Source: Hydrogenophaga taeniospiralis CCUG 15921 (lineage in GTDB: Bacteria; Pseudomonadota; Gammaproteobacteria; Burkholderiales; Burkholderiaceae_C). From it: 64,000 nt of DNA. The stretch lies in NCBI RefSeq assembly GCF_001592305.1, contig NZ_BCWR01000020.1, positions 59,079 to 123,078 of the forward strand, read 5' to 3'. The notes under the pieces were generated by a model that worked only from the letters and a program-made list of their open reading frames with translations, ran no database searches and was not told the DNA's origin. Below are positions 33,745 through 42,182 of the stretch, piece by piece; the first letter of the stretch is position 1, and the number at the start of each line of letters is the position of its first letter. The position numbers were made by a program, and so were the translations under genes.

Positions 33745-34362
33745 ATGGCCACCGGCGAGCGCTTCAACAGCATCAGCCACCTCGTGGGGGCGGTGCTGGC
33801 CGTGGCCGGTTCGGTGGTGCTCATCACCAGCGCGTCGCTCAAGGGCGACCCCTGGCGCATCGTGGGCTTCAGTGTCTACGGCGCCATGCTGGTGGCGCTC
33901 TATGTGGCGTCCACGCTGTACCACGCGCTGGGCGGTCGGGCCAAGGCCGTGTTCAAGAAGCTGGACCACTGCAGCATCTACCTGCTGATCGCGGGCACGT
34001 ACACGCCCTTTGCGCTGGTCTCGCTCAAAGGTCCCTGGGGCTGGTCGCTGCTGGGCGTGGTCTGGTCGCTGGCCGTGGCCGGCATCGCGCAGGAAATCTG
34101 GCTGGCGCGCGGTGCGCGGGTGCTCTCGCTGGTGATTTATGTGCTCATGGGCTGGCTGGCGCTGGTGGCGGTGGCGCCGCTGTGGCAGGCGCTCGGCCCG
34201 GCCGGTTTCGCCTGGCTGGCCACCGGCGGCGCCCTCTACACCCTGGGCATCGCCTTTTACGCCACCGACCACAAGCTGCGCCATGGCCACGGCATCTGGC
34301 ACCTGTTCGTGCTCGGCGGCAGCCTCTGCCACTTCTTCACCCTGTTGCTGTACGTGGCCTGA
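33745..34362 (+). CDS. Hemolysin III/PAQR-family membrane protein
   Basis: A 205-residue protein with seven predicted transmembrane helices. It carries the PAQR/HlyIII metal-site motifs: NSISHLVGAVLAVAG, STLYHAL with the conserved Ser and His, LDHCSIYLLIAGTYTPF with Asp, and GHGIWHLFVLGGSLCHFF with two His. The biochemical role in bacteria is unsettled (putative membrane hydrolase). It starts 4 bp after the ubiV stop, inside the anaerobic ubiquinone operon, which suggests a membrane-lipid or quinone-related function. Confidence 0.9.
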   Translation: MATGERFNSISHLVGAVLAVAGSVVLITSASLKGDPWRIVGFSVYGAMLVALYVASTLYHALGGRAKAVFKKLDHCSIYLLIAGTYTPFALVSLKGPWGWSLLGVVWSLAVAGIAQEIWLARGARVLSLVIYVLMGWLALVAVAPLWQALGPAGFAWLATGGALYTLGIAFYATDHKLRHGHGIWHLFVLGGSLCHFFTLLLYVA

Positions 34363-34378
34363 ACGCCACCACCTCCCC

Positions 34379-34894
34379 ATGACCCACACCCTTGCCCACG
34401 CCCAGCGCCACACCGTCCCGCCGCCGCTCGCCGCCATGCTCTCGCGCCTGCCACCGTACCCCGGCTCGTTGCTGCTGGTCACCGGGCTCAACCTGGTGCT
34501 GGCGCGACAGTTGCCGGCCGATGTGGCCGAGCGCCTGCAGGGCCAGCGCATCCGCATCCATGTGCGGGACGCCGGCCTGAAGTTCGACTTTGCCTGGCGG
34601 GGCACGATGTTCCGCGCCAGCGCGCCACAGCCCACCACCGAGCTCACCCTGAGCGCCAACGCCCACGACTTCCTGCGCCTGGCGCAGCGGCTGGACGACC
34701 CCGACACCCTGTTCTTCAACCGCCGCCTTTCCATGGAGGGCGACACCGAGCTGGGTCTGGTGGTCAAGAACGCGCTCGACGCGCTGGAGCTGCCGGTGTT
34801 CGACTTCGCGCAGTGGGCGCCCTCGGCCGTGCTGTCCCGCCTGCGGCAGTTGCGCCCGTCGTGGGCGCCGGAGCCCCGCCATGGCCCGCGCTGA
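34379..34894 (+). CDS. ubiT: Ubiquinone biosynthesis accessory factor UbiT
   Basis: A 171-residue SCP2-domain protein that binds the lipid precursor in oxygen-independent ubiquinone synthesis. The SCP2 fold is visible at about 40-125 (LVLARQLPADVAERLQGQRI, TELTLSANAHDFLRLAQRLD, LFFNRRLSMEGDTELGLVVK). ATG 34379 follows the HlyIII gene by 16 bp, and the 3' end overlaps the next gene by 14 bp. Confidence 0.9.
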   Translation: MTHTLAHAQRHTVPPPLAAMLSRLPPYPGSLLLVTGLNLVLARQLPADVAERLQGQRIRIHVRDAGLKFDFAWRGTMFRASAPQPTTELTLSANAHDFLRLAQRLDDPDTLFFNRRLSMEGDTELGLVVKNALDALELPVFDFAQWAPSAVLSRLRQLRPSWAPEPRHGPR

Positions 34895-35294
34895 ACCCAA
34901 GCTGCCCATCGTCTATTCGTGCTCTGGCTGCTCCAGCGCCGCGCAGCTGGCCAACCACGTGGCGGTGCGGCTGGACCGCATGGGCACGGCCGAAATGTCC
35001 TGCATCGCGGGCATCGGCGGTGACGTGCCCAGCCTGCTGAAGACGGCCCGCTCGGGGCGACCCATCGTGGTCCTGGACGGCTGTCCCCTGGAATGCGCGC
35101 GCCACTGCCTGGGCCGCCACGGCATCGAACCCACGCAGCACCACCAGTTGAACATCTACGGCGTGCGCAAGCGCCTGCACGAGGATTTCGACCCGGACCA
35201 GGCCGAGGCCGTGCTGTTCCGCGTGCGCAACGACCTGCAGCGCCTCTTGCAAGACGCCGCCAAGCCGCCTGATGAACCACCCCCCACCGACTGA
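34881..35294 (+). CDS. DGC-domain putative zinc-binding protein, 137 aa
   Basis: Carries the DGC-family Cys pattern: YSCSGCSSAAQLANHVAVRL at the start, AEMSCIAGIGG in the middle and DGCPLECARHCL after it. Four or more Cys residues could bind zinc or another metal. The function is unknown in the family. It is embedded by overlaps between ubiT and ubiX, so a role in anaerobic quinone synthesis is plausible by context only. Confidence 0.85.
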   Translation: MARAEPKLPIVYSCSGCSSAAQLANHVAVRLDRMGTAEMSCIAGIGGDVPSLLKTARSGRPIVVLDGCPLECARHCLGRHGIEPTQHHQLNIYGVRKRLHEDFDPDQAEAVLFRVRNDLQRLLQDAAKPPDEPPPTD

Positions 35295-35862
35295 ACCACG
35301 CCGCCTGCTGGTGGCCATCACCGGTGCCAGCGGCGCGGTCTACGGCCTGCGCCTGCTGCAGGTGCTGAGCGCGATCCCCGACGTACAGGCACATGCGGTG
35401 GTGTCCGACGCGGGCTGGCTCACGCTGCGCCACGAACTCGACGTGGACGCCGACGCGCTGCGCGCGCTGGTGCACACGCTGCACGACGCGGCCCATCTCG
35501 GCGCCGGCCCGGCCAGTGGTTCGTTCCGCTGCAGCGGCATGGTGATCGCGCCCTGCTCCATGCGCACGCTCGCGGCCATCGCGCACGGCCTGTCGGACAA
35601 CCTGGTCACGCGCGCGGCCGACGTGATGCTCAAGGAACGCCGCCGACTGGTACTCATGACGCGCGAAACCCCGCTGCACCTGGGCCACCTGCGCAACATG
35701 ACCGCCGTGACCGAGATGGGCGCCATCGTCTGCCCGCCCATGCCCGCCTTCTACCTGCGGCCCAAGACGCTCGATGACCTGGTGGACGCCAGCGTGGCGC
35801 GCGTGCTCGATCTGCTCGACGTGCCGCACACGCTGAGCCAGCGCTGGGAAGGGCTGGAATGA
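35272..35862 (+). CDS. ubiX: Flavin prenyltransferase UbiX
   Basis: A 196-residue enzyme that makes prenylated FMN for UbiD. The N-terminal flavin-binding motif AITGASGAVYGLRLLQVL (about 16-33), MVIAPCSMRTLAAIAHGLSD in the middle and the C-terminal RRRLVLMTRETPLHLGHLRN and PPMPAFYLRPKTLDD motifs are all present. It overlaps the preceding gene by 23 bp and the ubiD start by 4 bp. Confidence 0.95.
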   Translation: MNHPPPTEPRRLLVAITGASGAVYGLRLLQVLSAIPDVQAHAVVSDAGWLTLRHELDVDADALRALVHTLHDAAHLGAGPASGSFRCSGMVIAPCSMRTLAAIAHGLSDNLVTRAADVMLKERRRLVLMTRETPLHLGHLRNMTAVTEMGAIVCPPMPAFYLRPKTLDDLVDASVARVLDLLDVPHTLSQRWEGLE

Positions 35863-37343
35863 CCTACCGCGATCTGCGCGACTTCATGGCCCAGCTGGAA
35901 CAAGCCGGCGAGCTGCGGCGCATCAACGAACCGGTCTCGCCCCACCTGGAGATGACCGCGCTGTGCGACCGTGTGCTGCGCGCCGGCGGACCGGCCCTGC
36001 TGTTCGAACGACCCACCGGCCACAGCATGCCGGTGCTGGGCAACCTGTTTGGCACCACGGGCCGCGTGGCGCGCGCCATGGGTGTGGGCAGCCTGGGCGA
36101 GCTGCGCCAGTTCGGCGAGGTGCTGGCCGCGCTCAAGGAGCCGCAGGCGCCGGGCGGACTCAAGGACATGGTGGCCCTGAGCGGTCTGGTCAAGACGCTG
36201 TGGCACATGAGCCCCAAGGAGCGCAACTCAGCGCCCTGCCAGGAGCAGGTGTGGGAAGGCGCCGACGTGGACCTGGCGCGCCTGCCCATCCAGCACTGCT
36301 GGCCCGACGACGTGGCCCCGCTCATCACCTGGGGCCTGGTGATCACGCGCGGGCCGCACAAGACGCGGCAGAACCTGGGCATCTACCGCCAGCAGGTGCT
36401 CTCGCGCAACCAGCTCATCGTGCGCTGGCTCGCGCACCGCGGCGGCGCGCTCGACTTCCGCGACCACTGCCGGCAGCACCCGGGCCAGCCCTACCCGGTG
36501 GCCGTGGCCCTGGGCGCCGACCCGGCCACCATCCTGGGTGCGGTCACGCCCGTGCCCGACAGCCTTTCCGAATACCAGTTCGCCGGCCTGCTGCGCGGCG
36601 CGCGCACCGAGGTCGTGCGGGCGCTGGGCGTGCCGCTGCAGGTGCCGGCCTCGGCCGAGATCGTGCTCGAAGGCCACATCCAGCCCGACGCCGCGCACCC
36701 CAGCGGCTGGCAGCACGCGCTCGAAGGCCCCTACGGCGACCACACCGGCTACTACAACGAACGCGCCGAGTTCCCGGTGTTCACGGTCGAGCGCATCACA
36801 ATGCGGCGCGACGCCATCTACCACTCCACCTACACCGGCAAGCCGCCGGACGAACCCGCCATGCTCGCGCTGGCGATGAACGAGCTGTTCATCCCGCTGC
36901 TGCAGCGCCAGTTCCCCGAGATCACCGACTTTCACCTGCCGTCCGAGGCCTGCAGCTACCGCATGGCGGTGGTGCAGATCCGCAAGGCCTACGCCGGCCA
37001 CGCGCGGCGCGTGATGATGGGCGTGTGGAGCCACCTGCGCCAGTTCATGTACACCAAGTTCATCGTGGTCGTGGACGAAGACGTCGACGTGCGCAACTGG
37101 TCCGAGGTGGTCTGGGCCATGAGCACGCGCATGGACCCGGTGCGCGACACGATGATGATCGAGCACACCCCCATCGACTACCTCGACTTCGCCTCGCCCG
37201 TGAGCGGCCTGGGCAGCAAGATGGGGCTGGACGCGACGAACAAGTGGCCCGGTGAAACGCAGCGCGAATGGGGCCGGGTGATGGCCATGGACCCGGCGGT
37301 GACAGCCCGCATGGAGCCGCTGTTCGCGGCGCTGATGGCGTAA
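35859..37343 (+). CDS. ubiD: 4-hydroxy-3-polyprenylbenzoate decarboxylase UbiD
   Basis: A 494-residue decarboxylase using the UbiX-made cofactor. Family motifs include YRDLRDFMAQLEQAGELRRI at the start, ARAMGVGSLGELRQFGEVLA, the catalytic region EGPYGDHTGYYNERAEFPVF, and IVVVDEDVDVRNWSEVVWAM near the end. It completes the ubiX-ubiD pair of the ubiquinone pathway at the end of the ubiUV-HlyIII-ubiT-DGC-ubiXD run. Confidence 0.96.
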   Translation: MTYRDLRDFMAQLEQAGELRRINEPVSPHLEMTALCDRVLRAGGPALLFERPTGHSMPVLGNLFGTTGRVARAMGVGSLGELRQFGEVLAALKEPQAPGGLKDMVALSGLVKTLWHMSPKERNSAPCQEQVWEGADVDLARLPIQHCWPDDVAPLITWGLVITRGPHKTRQNLGIYRQQVLSRNQLIVRWLAHRGGALDFRDHCRQHPGQPYPVAVALGADPATILGAVTPVPDSLSEYQFAGLLRGARTEVVRALGVPLQVPASAEIVLEGHIQPDAAHPSGWQHALEGPYGDHTGYYNERAEFPVFTVERITMRRDAIYHSTYTGKPPDEPAMLALAMNELFIPLLQRQFPEITDFHLPSEACSYRMAVVQIRKAYAGHARRVMMGVWSHLRQFMYTKFIVVVDEDVDVRNWSEVVWAMSTRMDPVRDTMMIEHTPIDYLDFASPVSGLGSKMGLDATNKWPGETQREWGRVMAMDPAVTARMEPLFAALMA

Positions 37344-37394
37344 ACGATCAGCTTCCCACGGCACCGGAGCGCCACACATACGCATGAGGCGACA

Positions 37395-37483
37395 AAACCC
37401 AGGGCACCGCCGGGCCGGCTTTGCCGGACGGCCAGTGCCGCCCCCTTGAGGGGGTCGCGCGAAGCGCGGCGGGGGTGTTCAGT
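37395..37483 (-). repeat. Hairpin-rich post-stop repeat (copy 3, after the Dnr-like gene)
   Basis: Contains GCCGGGCCGGCTTTGCCGG, CCCCCTTGAGGGGG and GCGCGAAGCGCGGCGGGGG. It abuts the stop codon of the minus-strand regulator gene and so has the same relation to the preceding gene as the other copies. Confidence 0.8.
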
Positions 37484-38185
37484 TCAAGCCTGTACTCCGT
37501 AGTTCGCGAGCCTGGGGACGTCGACGATGTGGATGTCGCGCTTGTCGATGCGGATCAGCTGCGCCGCCTCCAGCTCGTGCAGCACCTTGGAGAAATATTC
37601 CGGCGTGAGCGACAGCCGGGAGGCCACGGTGGCCTTGCTCACCGGCAGCGAGACGATGTAGACCTCGCCCGTGGAGCAGTCTTCCACCTGGTGCTCGCGC
37701 AGCAGATAACCGATCACCCGCTGCATGCCCGTGTGCAGCGCGCCGGTCTCGATGTCGTGCACCAGGCCGTGCAGGCGCCGCGAGATGCCGGCCAGCATGC
37801 GCAGCGAAAAGCGCGGGTCGCGCTGGATCTCGTTGAGGATGACCTGCTTGCCCACGCTCAGCAGCAGGCTGCTGGTGAGCGCCTGCGCATTCAATATGTA
37901 GGGCTTGTCGGTGAACATCAGCGCCTCGGCAAAGCTGTGGCCGGGCTGCACCAGTTCGATCACCTTTTCCTGCCCGGCGGGCGAGAGCGCAAACAGCTTG
38001 ACCTGGCCCATGACCAGCACGTGGAATTCGCGGCAGGGCTCGCCGTAGCGGAACACGGTGTCGCCGCGCGCCAGGCGGCGCACCTGGCAGCCCTGGGCCA
38101 CGCGCTCCAGCTCTTCGATGGACAGGTCGGTGAAGAGCGCCTGGGTGGCCAGGAAGCGCGGGATGTTGAAATCGCTGGTGTCCAT
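37484..38185 (-). CDS. Crp/Fnr-family regulator, Dnr-like, divergent from nor genes
   Basis: A 233-residue protein: cyclic-nucleotide-binding-like fold (about 15-130) and C-terminal winged helix with recognition helix LTPEYFSKVLHEL. The N-terminal Cys cluster of FNR is absent, pointing to the Dnr/NnrR type that senses NO through haem. The ATG at 38185 has an AAAGGAA site; the frame is open further upstream. It is divergent from norCB with a 16-bp palindrome between, so control of the nor operon is likely. Confidence 0.85.
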   Translation of the reverse strand: MDTSDFNIPRFLATQALFTDLSIEELERVAQGCQVRRLARGDTVFRYGEPCREFHVLVMGQVKLFALSPAGQEKVIELVQPGHSFAEALMFTDKPYILNAQALTSSLLLSVGKQVILNEIQRDPRFSLRMLAGISRRLHGLVHDIETGALHTGMQRVIGYLLREHQVEDCSTGEVYIVSLPVSKATVASRLSLTPEYFSKVLHELEAAQLIRIDKRDIHIVDVPRLANYGVQA

Positions 38186-38292
38186 CGGTTCCTTTGCCTG
38201 CACGGGGACCGCGGGCCGTGCGGATTGTAGGTGGGGGAGGCTGGAATCGGCCCGGATATCCCCGGCCGATTTCCGGCATTTTCGACGTGAAA

Positions 38293-38308
38293 CTTGAACC
38301 GGTTCAAG
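38293..38308. promoter_or_regulatory. Crp/Fnr-type palindrome between the Dnr-like gene and norC
   Basis: CTTGAACCGGTTCAAG is a perfect 16-bp palindrome with the TTGA-N6-TCAA half-site layout of FNR/Dnr boxes. It lies 63 bp before the norC ATG and 108 bp before the regulator's start, a fitting site for activation of norC and possible autoregulation. Confidence 0.75.
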
Positions 38309-38370
38309 GAAAGAAAACGCGCCCGCTCCCAAACTCGGCTCCAGCATTACAGCCACAGGAGCGTACCCCA

Positions 38371-38808
38371 ATGAGCCAGTCCCATTCCAGCGGATTCACC
38401 AAGCAGATGGCCCGCAACATGTTCTATGGAGGATCGGTGTTCTTCATCCTCGTGTTCGCCGGCCTGATCTGGGACAGCGAACGCCGCATTCCCGTGCGCT
38501 CGAACGCGCAGGCCATCACGCCGGCCGTGATCAACGGCAAGAAGCTCTGGGAAACGCGCAACTGCATCGGCTGCCACACCCTGCTCGGCGAGGGCGCCTA
38601 TTTCGCCCCCGAGCTGGGCAATGTGTACGCGCGCCGCGGGCCCGATTTCATCAAGACCTGGATCAAGATCCAGCCCACCCATGTCGAGGGCCGGCGCCAG
38701 ATGCCGCAGTTCAACTTCACCGAACAGCAGCTCGACGACCTGGTCGAGTTCCTGCGCTGGACCGGCGGTATCGACGCCGAAAAATGGCCACCGAACATCG
38801 AAGGCTGA
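38371..38808 (+). CDS. norC: Nitric oxide reductase cytochrome c subunit NorC
   Basis: A 145-residue membrane-anchored c-type cytochrome. One transmembrane helix lies at about 19-34, the haem motif CIGCH at 65-69, and the axial Met in RRQMPQFNF near the end. It passes electrons to NorB for reduction of NO to N2O. ATG 38371 has AGGAG; the frame is open upstream through the palindrome but the leader is not coding. Confidence 0.97.
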   Translation: MSQSHSSGFTKQMARNMFYGGSVFFILVFAGLIWDSERRIPVRSNAQAITPAVINGKKLWETRNCIGCHTLLGEGAYFAPELGNVYARRGPDFIKTWIKIQPTHVEGRRQMPQFNFTEQQLDDLVEFLRWTGGIDAEKWPPNIEG

Positions 38809-38846
38809 GAGCCATGCGAACACCTGACATCCCAAGGAACAACACC

Positions 38847-40274
38847 ATGCCCTCGACCAGACTTCCGTACGCCTCGCAGTCGGTAGCCAAGTACTACTTC
38901 ATCGCCGCCCTCGCGCTGTTCACGGCCCAGATCGTCTTTGGTCTGGCGCTCGGGCTGCAATACCTGCTGGGGGACTTCCTGTTCCCCTACATCCCGTTCA
39001 ACCAGGCCCGCATGGTCCACACCAACCTGCTGATCGTGTGGTTGCTGTTCGGCTTCCAGGGCGCGGCCTACTACATGGTGCCCGAAGAGTCCGAGACCGA
39101 GCTCTACAGCCTGAAGCTGGCGATCGCCCTGTTCTGGATCTTCCTCGTGGCCGGCGCGCTGACCATCGTGGGCTACCTCGCGGTGCCCTACGCCAAGCTG
39201 GCCGAACTCACGGGCAACGACCTGCTGCAGACCATGGGCCGCGAGTTCCTGGAGCAGCCCCTGCCCACCAAGCTGGGCATCGTGGCGGTGATGCTGGGCT
39301 TCCTGTTCAACATCAGCATGACCGTGCTCAAGGGCCGCAAGACCAGCATCAGCCTGGTGCTGATGATCGGCCTGTGGGGCCTGGCCCTGCTGTTCCTCTT
39401 CAGCTTCGTGAACCCGCACAACCTGGTGCGCGACAAGATGTACTGGTGGTTCGTGGTGCACCTGTGGGTGGAAGGCACCTGGGAGCTGATCATGGGCGCG
39501 CTGCTGGCCTTCGTGCTGATCAAGACCACCGGCGTGGACCGCGAAGTGATCGACAAATGGCTCTACGTGATCATCGCCATGGCGCTGATCACCGGCATCC
39601 TGGGCACGGGCCACCACTTCTTCTACATCGGCATGCCCGGCTACTGGCTGTGGGTGGGCTCGATCTTCTCCGCCATGGAGCCGATCCCCTTCTTCATGAT
39701 GACGGTGTTCGCCTTCAACATGGTGCAGCGCCGCCGCCGCGAACACCCCAACCAGGCTGCGCTGCTGTGGGCCGTGGGCTGCTCGGTGGTGGCCTTCCTG
39801 GGCGCCGGTGTGTGGGGCTTCATCCACACGCTGAGCCCGGTCAACTACTACACGCACGGCAGCCAGGTCACGGCCGCTCACGGCCACCTGGCCTTCTACG
39901 GCGCCTACGTGATGGTGGTGCTGGCCATCATCAGCTACGCCATGCCCATCCTGCGTGGCCGCGTGGCCAACAGCCAGAAGGCGCAGAACGTGGAGATGTG
40001 GAGCTTCTGGATGATGACCATCGGCATGGCCGTGATGGTGCTAGCGCTCACCGGCGCGGGCATCCTGCAGATCTGGCTGCAACGCATGCCGACCTCGGGC
40101 GCGATGTCCTTCATGGACACCCAGGACCAGCTGCGCTTCTTCTACTGGATCCGCGTGGGCGGCGGCGTGGGCTTCCTGCTCGGCCTGATGACCTACCTGA
40201 GCAGCTTCTTCGTCGGCGGCGTGCCCCGCGAGGTGCCCGAGGGCGCCGCGGCCCTGCGCATGCGCAGCGTCTGA
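38847..40274 (+). CDS. norB: Nitric oxide reductase catalytic subunit NorB
   Basis: A 475-residue haem-copper-oxidase-superfamily protein with about 12 helices. Haem and FeB ligands lie in MVHTNLLIVWLLFG, WWFVVHLWVEGTWEL, GTGHHFFYIG and AAHGHLAFYGAY. The start chosen is ATG 38847 (MPSTRLPYAS) with an AAGGAA site; ATG 38814 is an alternative. It follows norC by 38 bp. Confidence 0.97.
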   Translation: MPSTRLPYASQSVAKYYFIAALALFTAQIVFGLALGLQYLLGDFLFPYIPFNQARMVHTNLLIVWLLFGFQGAAYYMVPEESETELYSLKLAIALFWIFLVAGALTIVGYLAVPYAKLAELTGNDLLQTMGREFLEQPLPTKLGIVAVMLGFLFNISMTVLKGRKTSISLVLMIGLWGLALLFLFSFVNPHNLVRDKMYWWFVVHLWVEGTWELIMGALLAFVLIKTTGVDREVIDKWLYVIIAMALITGILGTGHHFFYIGMPGYWLWVGSIFSAMEPIPFFMMTVFAFNMVQRRRREHPNQAALLWAVGCSVVAFLGAGVWGFIHTLSPVNYYTHGSQVTAAHGHLAFYGAYVMVVLAIISYAMPILRGRVANSQKAQNVEMWSFWMMTIGMAVMVLALTGAGILQIWLQRMPTSGAMSFMDTQDQLRFFYWIRVGGGVGFLLGLMTYLSSFFVGGVPREVPEGAAALRMRSV

Positions 40275-40290
40275 GCACCGGGGCCGCGCC

Positions 40291-41106
40291 ATGACCGTCA
40301 CCGAACTGCACGCCCGGGCGAACCCGCTGCCGTACTACGCCGAACAGGCCGGCGAGTGCGAGGTGTTCGACCAGGCCTGGCGCGCCCAGCTGCCCCTGCT
40401 GATCAAAGGCCCTACCGGCTGCGGCAAGACCCGTTTCGTCGAGCACATGGCGGCCCGCCTGGGCCGCCCGCTGATCACGGTGTCGTGCCACGACGACCTG
40501 GGCGCGGCCGACCTGGTGGGCCGCTTCCTGATCGGTCAGGGCGAGACCGTGTGGTCCGACGGACCGCTGGCGCGCGCCGTGCGCACCGGCGCCATCTGTT
40601 ACCTGGACGAGGTGGTCGAGGCCCGCAAGGACACCACCGTGGTGCTGCACCCGCTGGCCGACGACCGGCGCTGCCTGCCGATCGAGCGCACCGGCGAGCA
40701 GCTGATCGCGCCGCCCGGCTTCATGCTGGTCATGTCCTACAACCCCGGCTACCAGAACCTGCTCAAGGGCCTCAAGCCCAGCACCCGCCAGCGCTTCGTG
40801 GCGCTGGACCTCGCCTACCCGCCGGCCGACACCGAGCGCCAGATCGTGATGAACGAGGGCCGCATCGGCGCCGACCAGGCCGCGCAGCTGGTGCGGCTGG
40901 CGCAGGCGCTGCGCCGCCTGACCGAACACGACCTGGAAGAGACCGCCAGCACCCGGCTGCTGGTCTGCGCGGCCCGCCTGATGGCCGGTGGCCTGCCGCC
41001 GCCCCAGGCCTGCCGCGTGGCCATCGTCAACGCCCTGACCGACGACCCCGGCACCGCCGAGGCCCTGTTCGAGGTGGTGCGCGCGGTGCTGGGTGACGCG
41101 GGCTGA
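40291..41106 (+). CDS. norQ: MoxR-type AAA ATPase NorQ
   Basis: A 271-residue ATPase with Walker A GPTGCGKT at 40-47, Walker B-like ICYLDEVVEAR near 107 and the MoxR motif MVMSYNPGYQNLLKGLKPST. NorQ works with NorD to insert the non-haem iron into NorB. It follows norB by 16 bp. Confidence 0.95.
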   Translation: MTVTELHARANPLPYYAEQAGECEVFDQAWRAQLPLLIKGPTGCGKTRFVEHMAARLGRPLITVSCHDDLGAADLVGRFLIGQGETVWSDGPLARAVRTGAICYLDEVVEARKDTTVVLHPLADDRRCLPIERTGEQLIAPPGFMLVMSYNPGYQNLLKGLKPSTRQRFVALDLAYPPADTERQIVMNEGRIGADQAAQLVRLAQALRRLTEHDLEETASTRLLVCAARLMAGGLPPPQACRVAIVNALTDDPGTAEALFEVVRAVLGDAG

Positions 41107-41135
41107 ACACGCCGCCCCCCGCAGCGCCCCGCCCC

Positions 41136-42182
41136 ATGGACCTGCTGGCCCCCACCGCCACCTCTGCGGGCGCCACACCCGGCGCCGCGGCGGGCCGCGC
41201 CCAGGCCCTGCAGGTCTGGCGGCGGCGCACCCAGATCGGCTTCTTCGTCCTGTTCCTGCTCGCGCCCAGCCTCAACCTGTTGCGCTTCGACCTCTATGAG
41301 ACCCAGCTCTGGGTGCTGGGCATGCGCTGGTCGCTCGGCATCGACGGCCTGCTCACCGGCGAGATCAGCGCCACCCAGGCCGGCCTGAACCTGCTGTGGC
41401 GCGCGCTGCTGCCCGCCGTGCTGCTGGTGGGCGGCTTTCTCGCGCTGGCCTACCGCTACGGCCGCCTCTACTGCGGCTGGCTGTGCCCGCATTTTTCGCT
41501 GGTGGAGTCGCTCAACAGCCTGCTGCACCGCGCCTGCGGCAAGCTCAGCCTGTGGGACCGCACGCCGGTGCACCGGGCCGGCGTCACGCCGCAGCGGCGC
41601 TGGTGGCCGCTGTTCGCGCTGAGCTGCCTGCTCGCGGGCTTCGCCTGGGCCATCACCCTGCTGACCTACCTGCTGCCGCCGCAACTGATCTGGGACGGCC
41701 TGTTCAGCGGCACGCTCACCGCCAACCAGCTGCGTTTCCTGCTGGTGGGCACGGCCCTCTTCAGCGCCGAATTCGCGTTCGCGCGGCACCTGTTCTGCCG
41801 CTTCGGCTGCGCGGTGGGCCTGTTCCAGAGCCTGGCCTGGATGGCCAACCCGCGCGGGCTGGTGGTCTCGTTCGAGCGCGAACGCGCGCGCGACTGCCGG
41901 ACCTGCCAGAGCGAACAGCGCAGCGGATCGGCGCACGCCGCCCTGGCCGCGCCTGATGCGCCGCTGGGCAACGCCTGCGACAGCGTGTGCCCCATGCGGC
42001 TGCAGCCGCGCAACATCAAGCGGCGCATGTTTTCCTGCGTGCAGTGCGGGCAATGCCTGGACGCCTGCGACACCACGCAGACCGCCCAGGGCCGCAGCCC
42101 CACGCTGCAGTGGCGCATCGGCGCCGACGCCCTGCGCGAGACCCTGCGCCAACGCCGCGCCTACCCACCGGAGCAGCCCTGA
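41136..42182 (+). CDS. NapH/NosR-like membrane 4Fe-4S protein in the nor operon
   Basis: A 348-residue protein with about five transmembrane helices, a YCGWLCPHFS motif in the membrane part, further Cys in HLFCRFGCAVGLF, CRTCQ and CDSVCP, and a terminal ferredoxin-like motif CVQCGQCLDACD. This layout resembles NapH/NosR/CcoG-type polyferredoxins. Placed between norQ and norD, with its stop overlapping the norD start, it probably supports electron supply or metal-centre assembly of the reductase; that role is inferred. Confidence 0.85.
   Translation: MDLLAPTATSAGATPGAAAGRAQALQVWRRRTQIGFFVLFLLAPSLNLLRFDLYETQLWVLGMRWSLGIDGLLTGEISATQAGLNLLWRALLPAVLLVGGFLALAYRYGRLYCGWLCPHFSLVESLNSLLHRACGKLSLWDRTPVHRAGVTPQRRWWPLFALSCLLAGFAWAITLLTYLLPPQLIWDGLFSGTLTANQLRFLLVGTALFSAEFAFARHLFCRFGCAVGLFQSLAWMANPRGLVVSFERERARDCRTCQSEQRSGSAHAALAAPDAPLGNACDSVCPMRLQPRNIKRRMFSCVQCGQCLDACDTTQTAQGRSPTLQWRIGADALRETLRQRRAYPPEQP

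Noticed and set aside
33538..35829. A 763-codon minus-strand frame opposite hlyIII, ubiT, the DGC gene and ubiX
   Set aside because: Low-complexity His/Arg/Gly-rich translation, typical of an antisense shadow.
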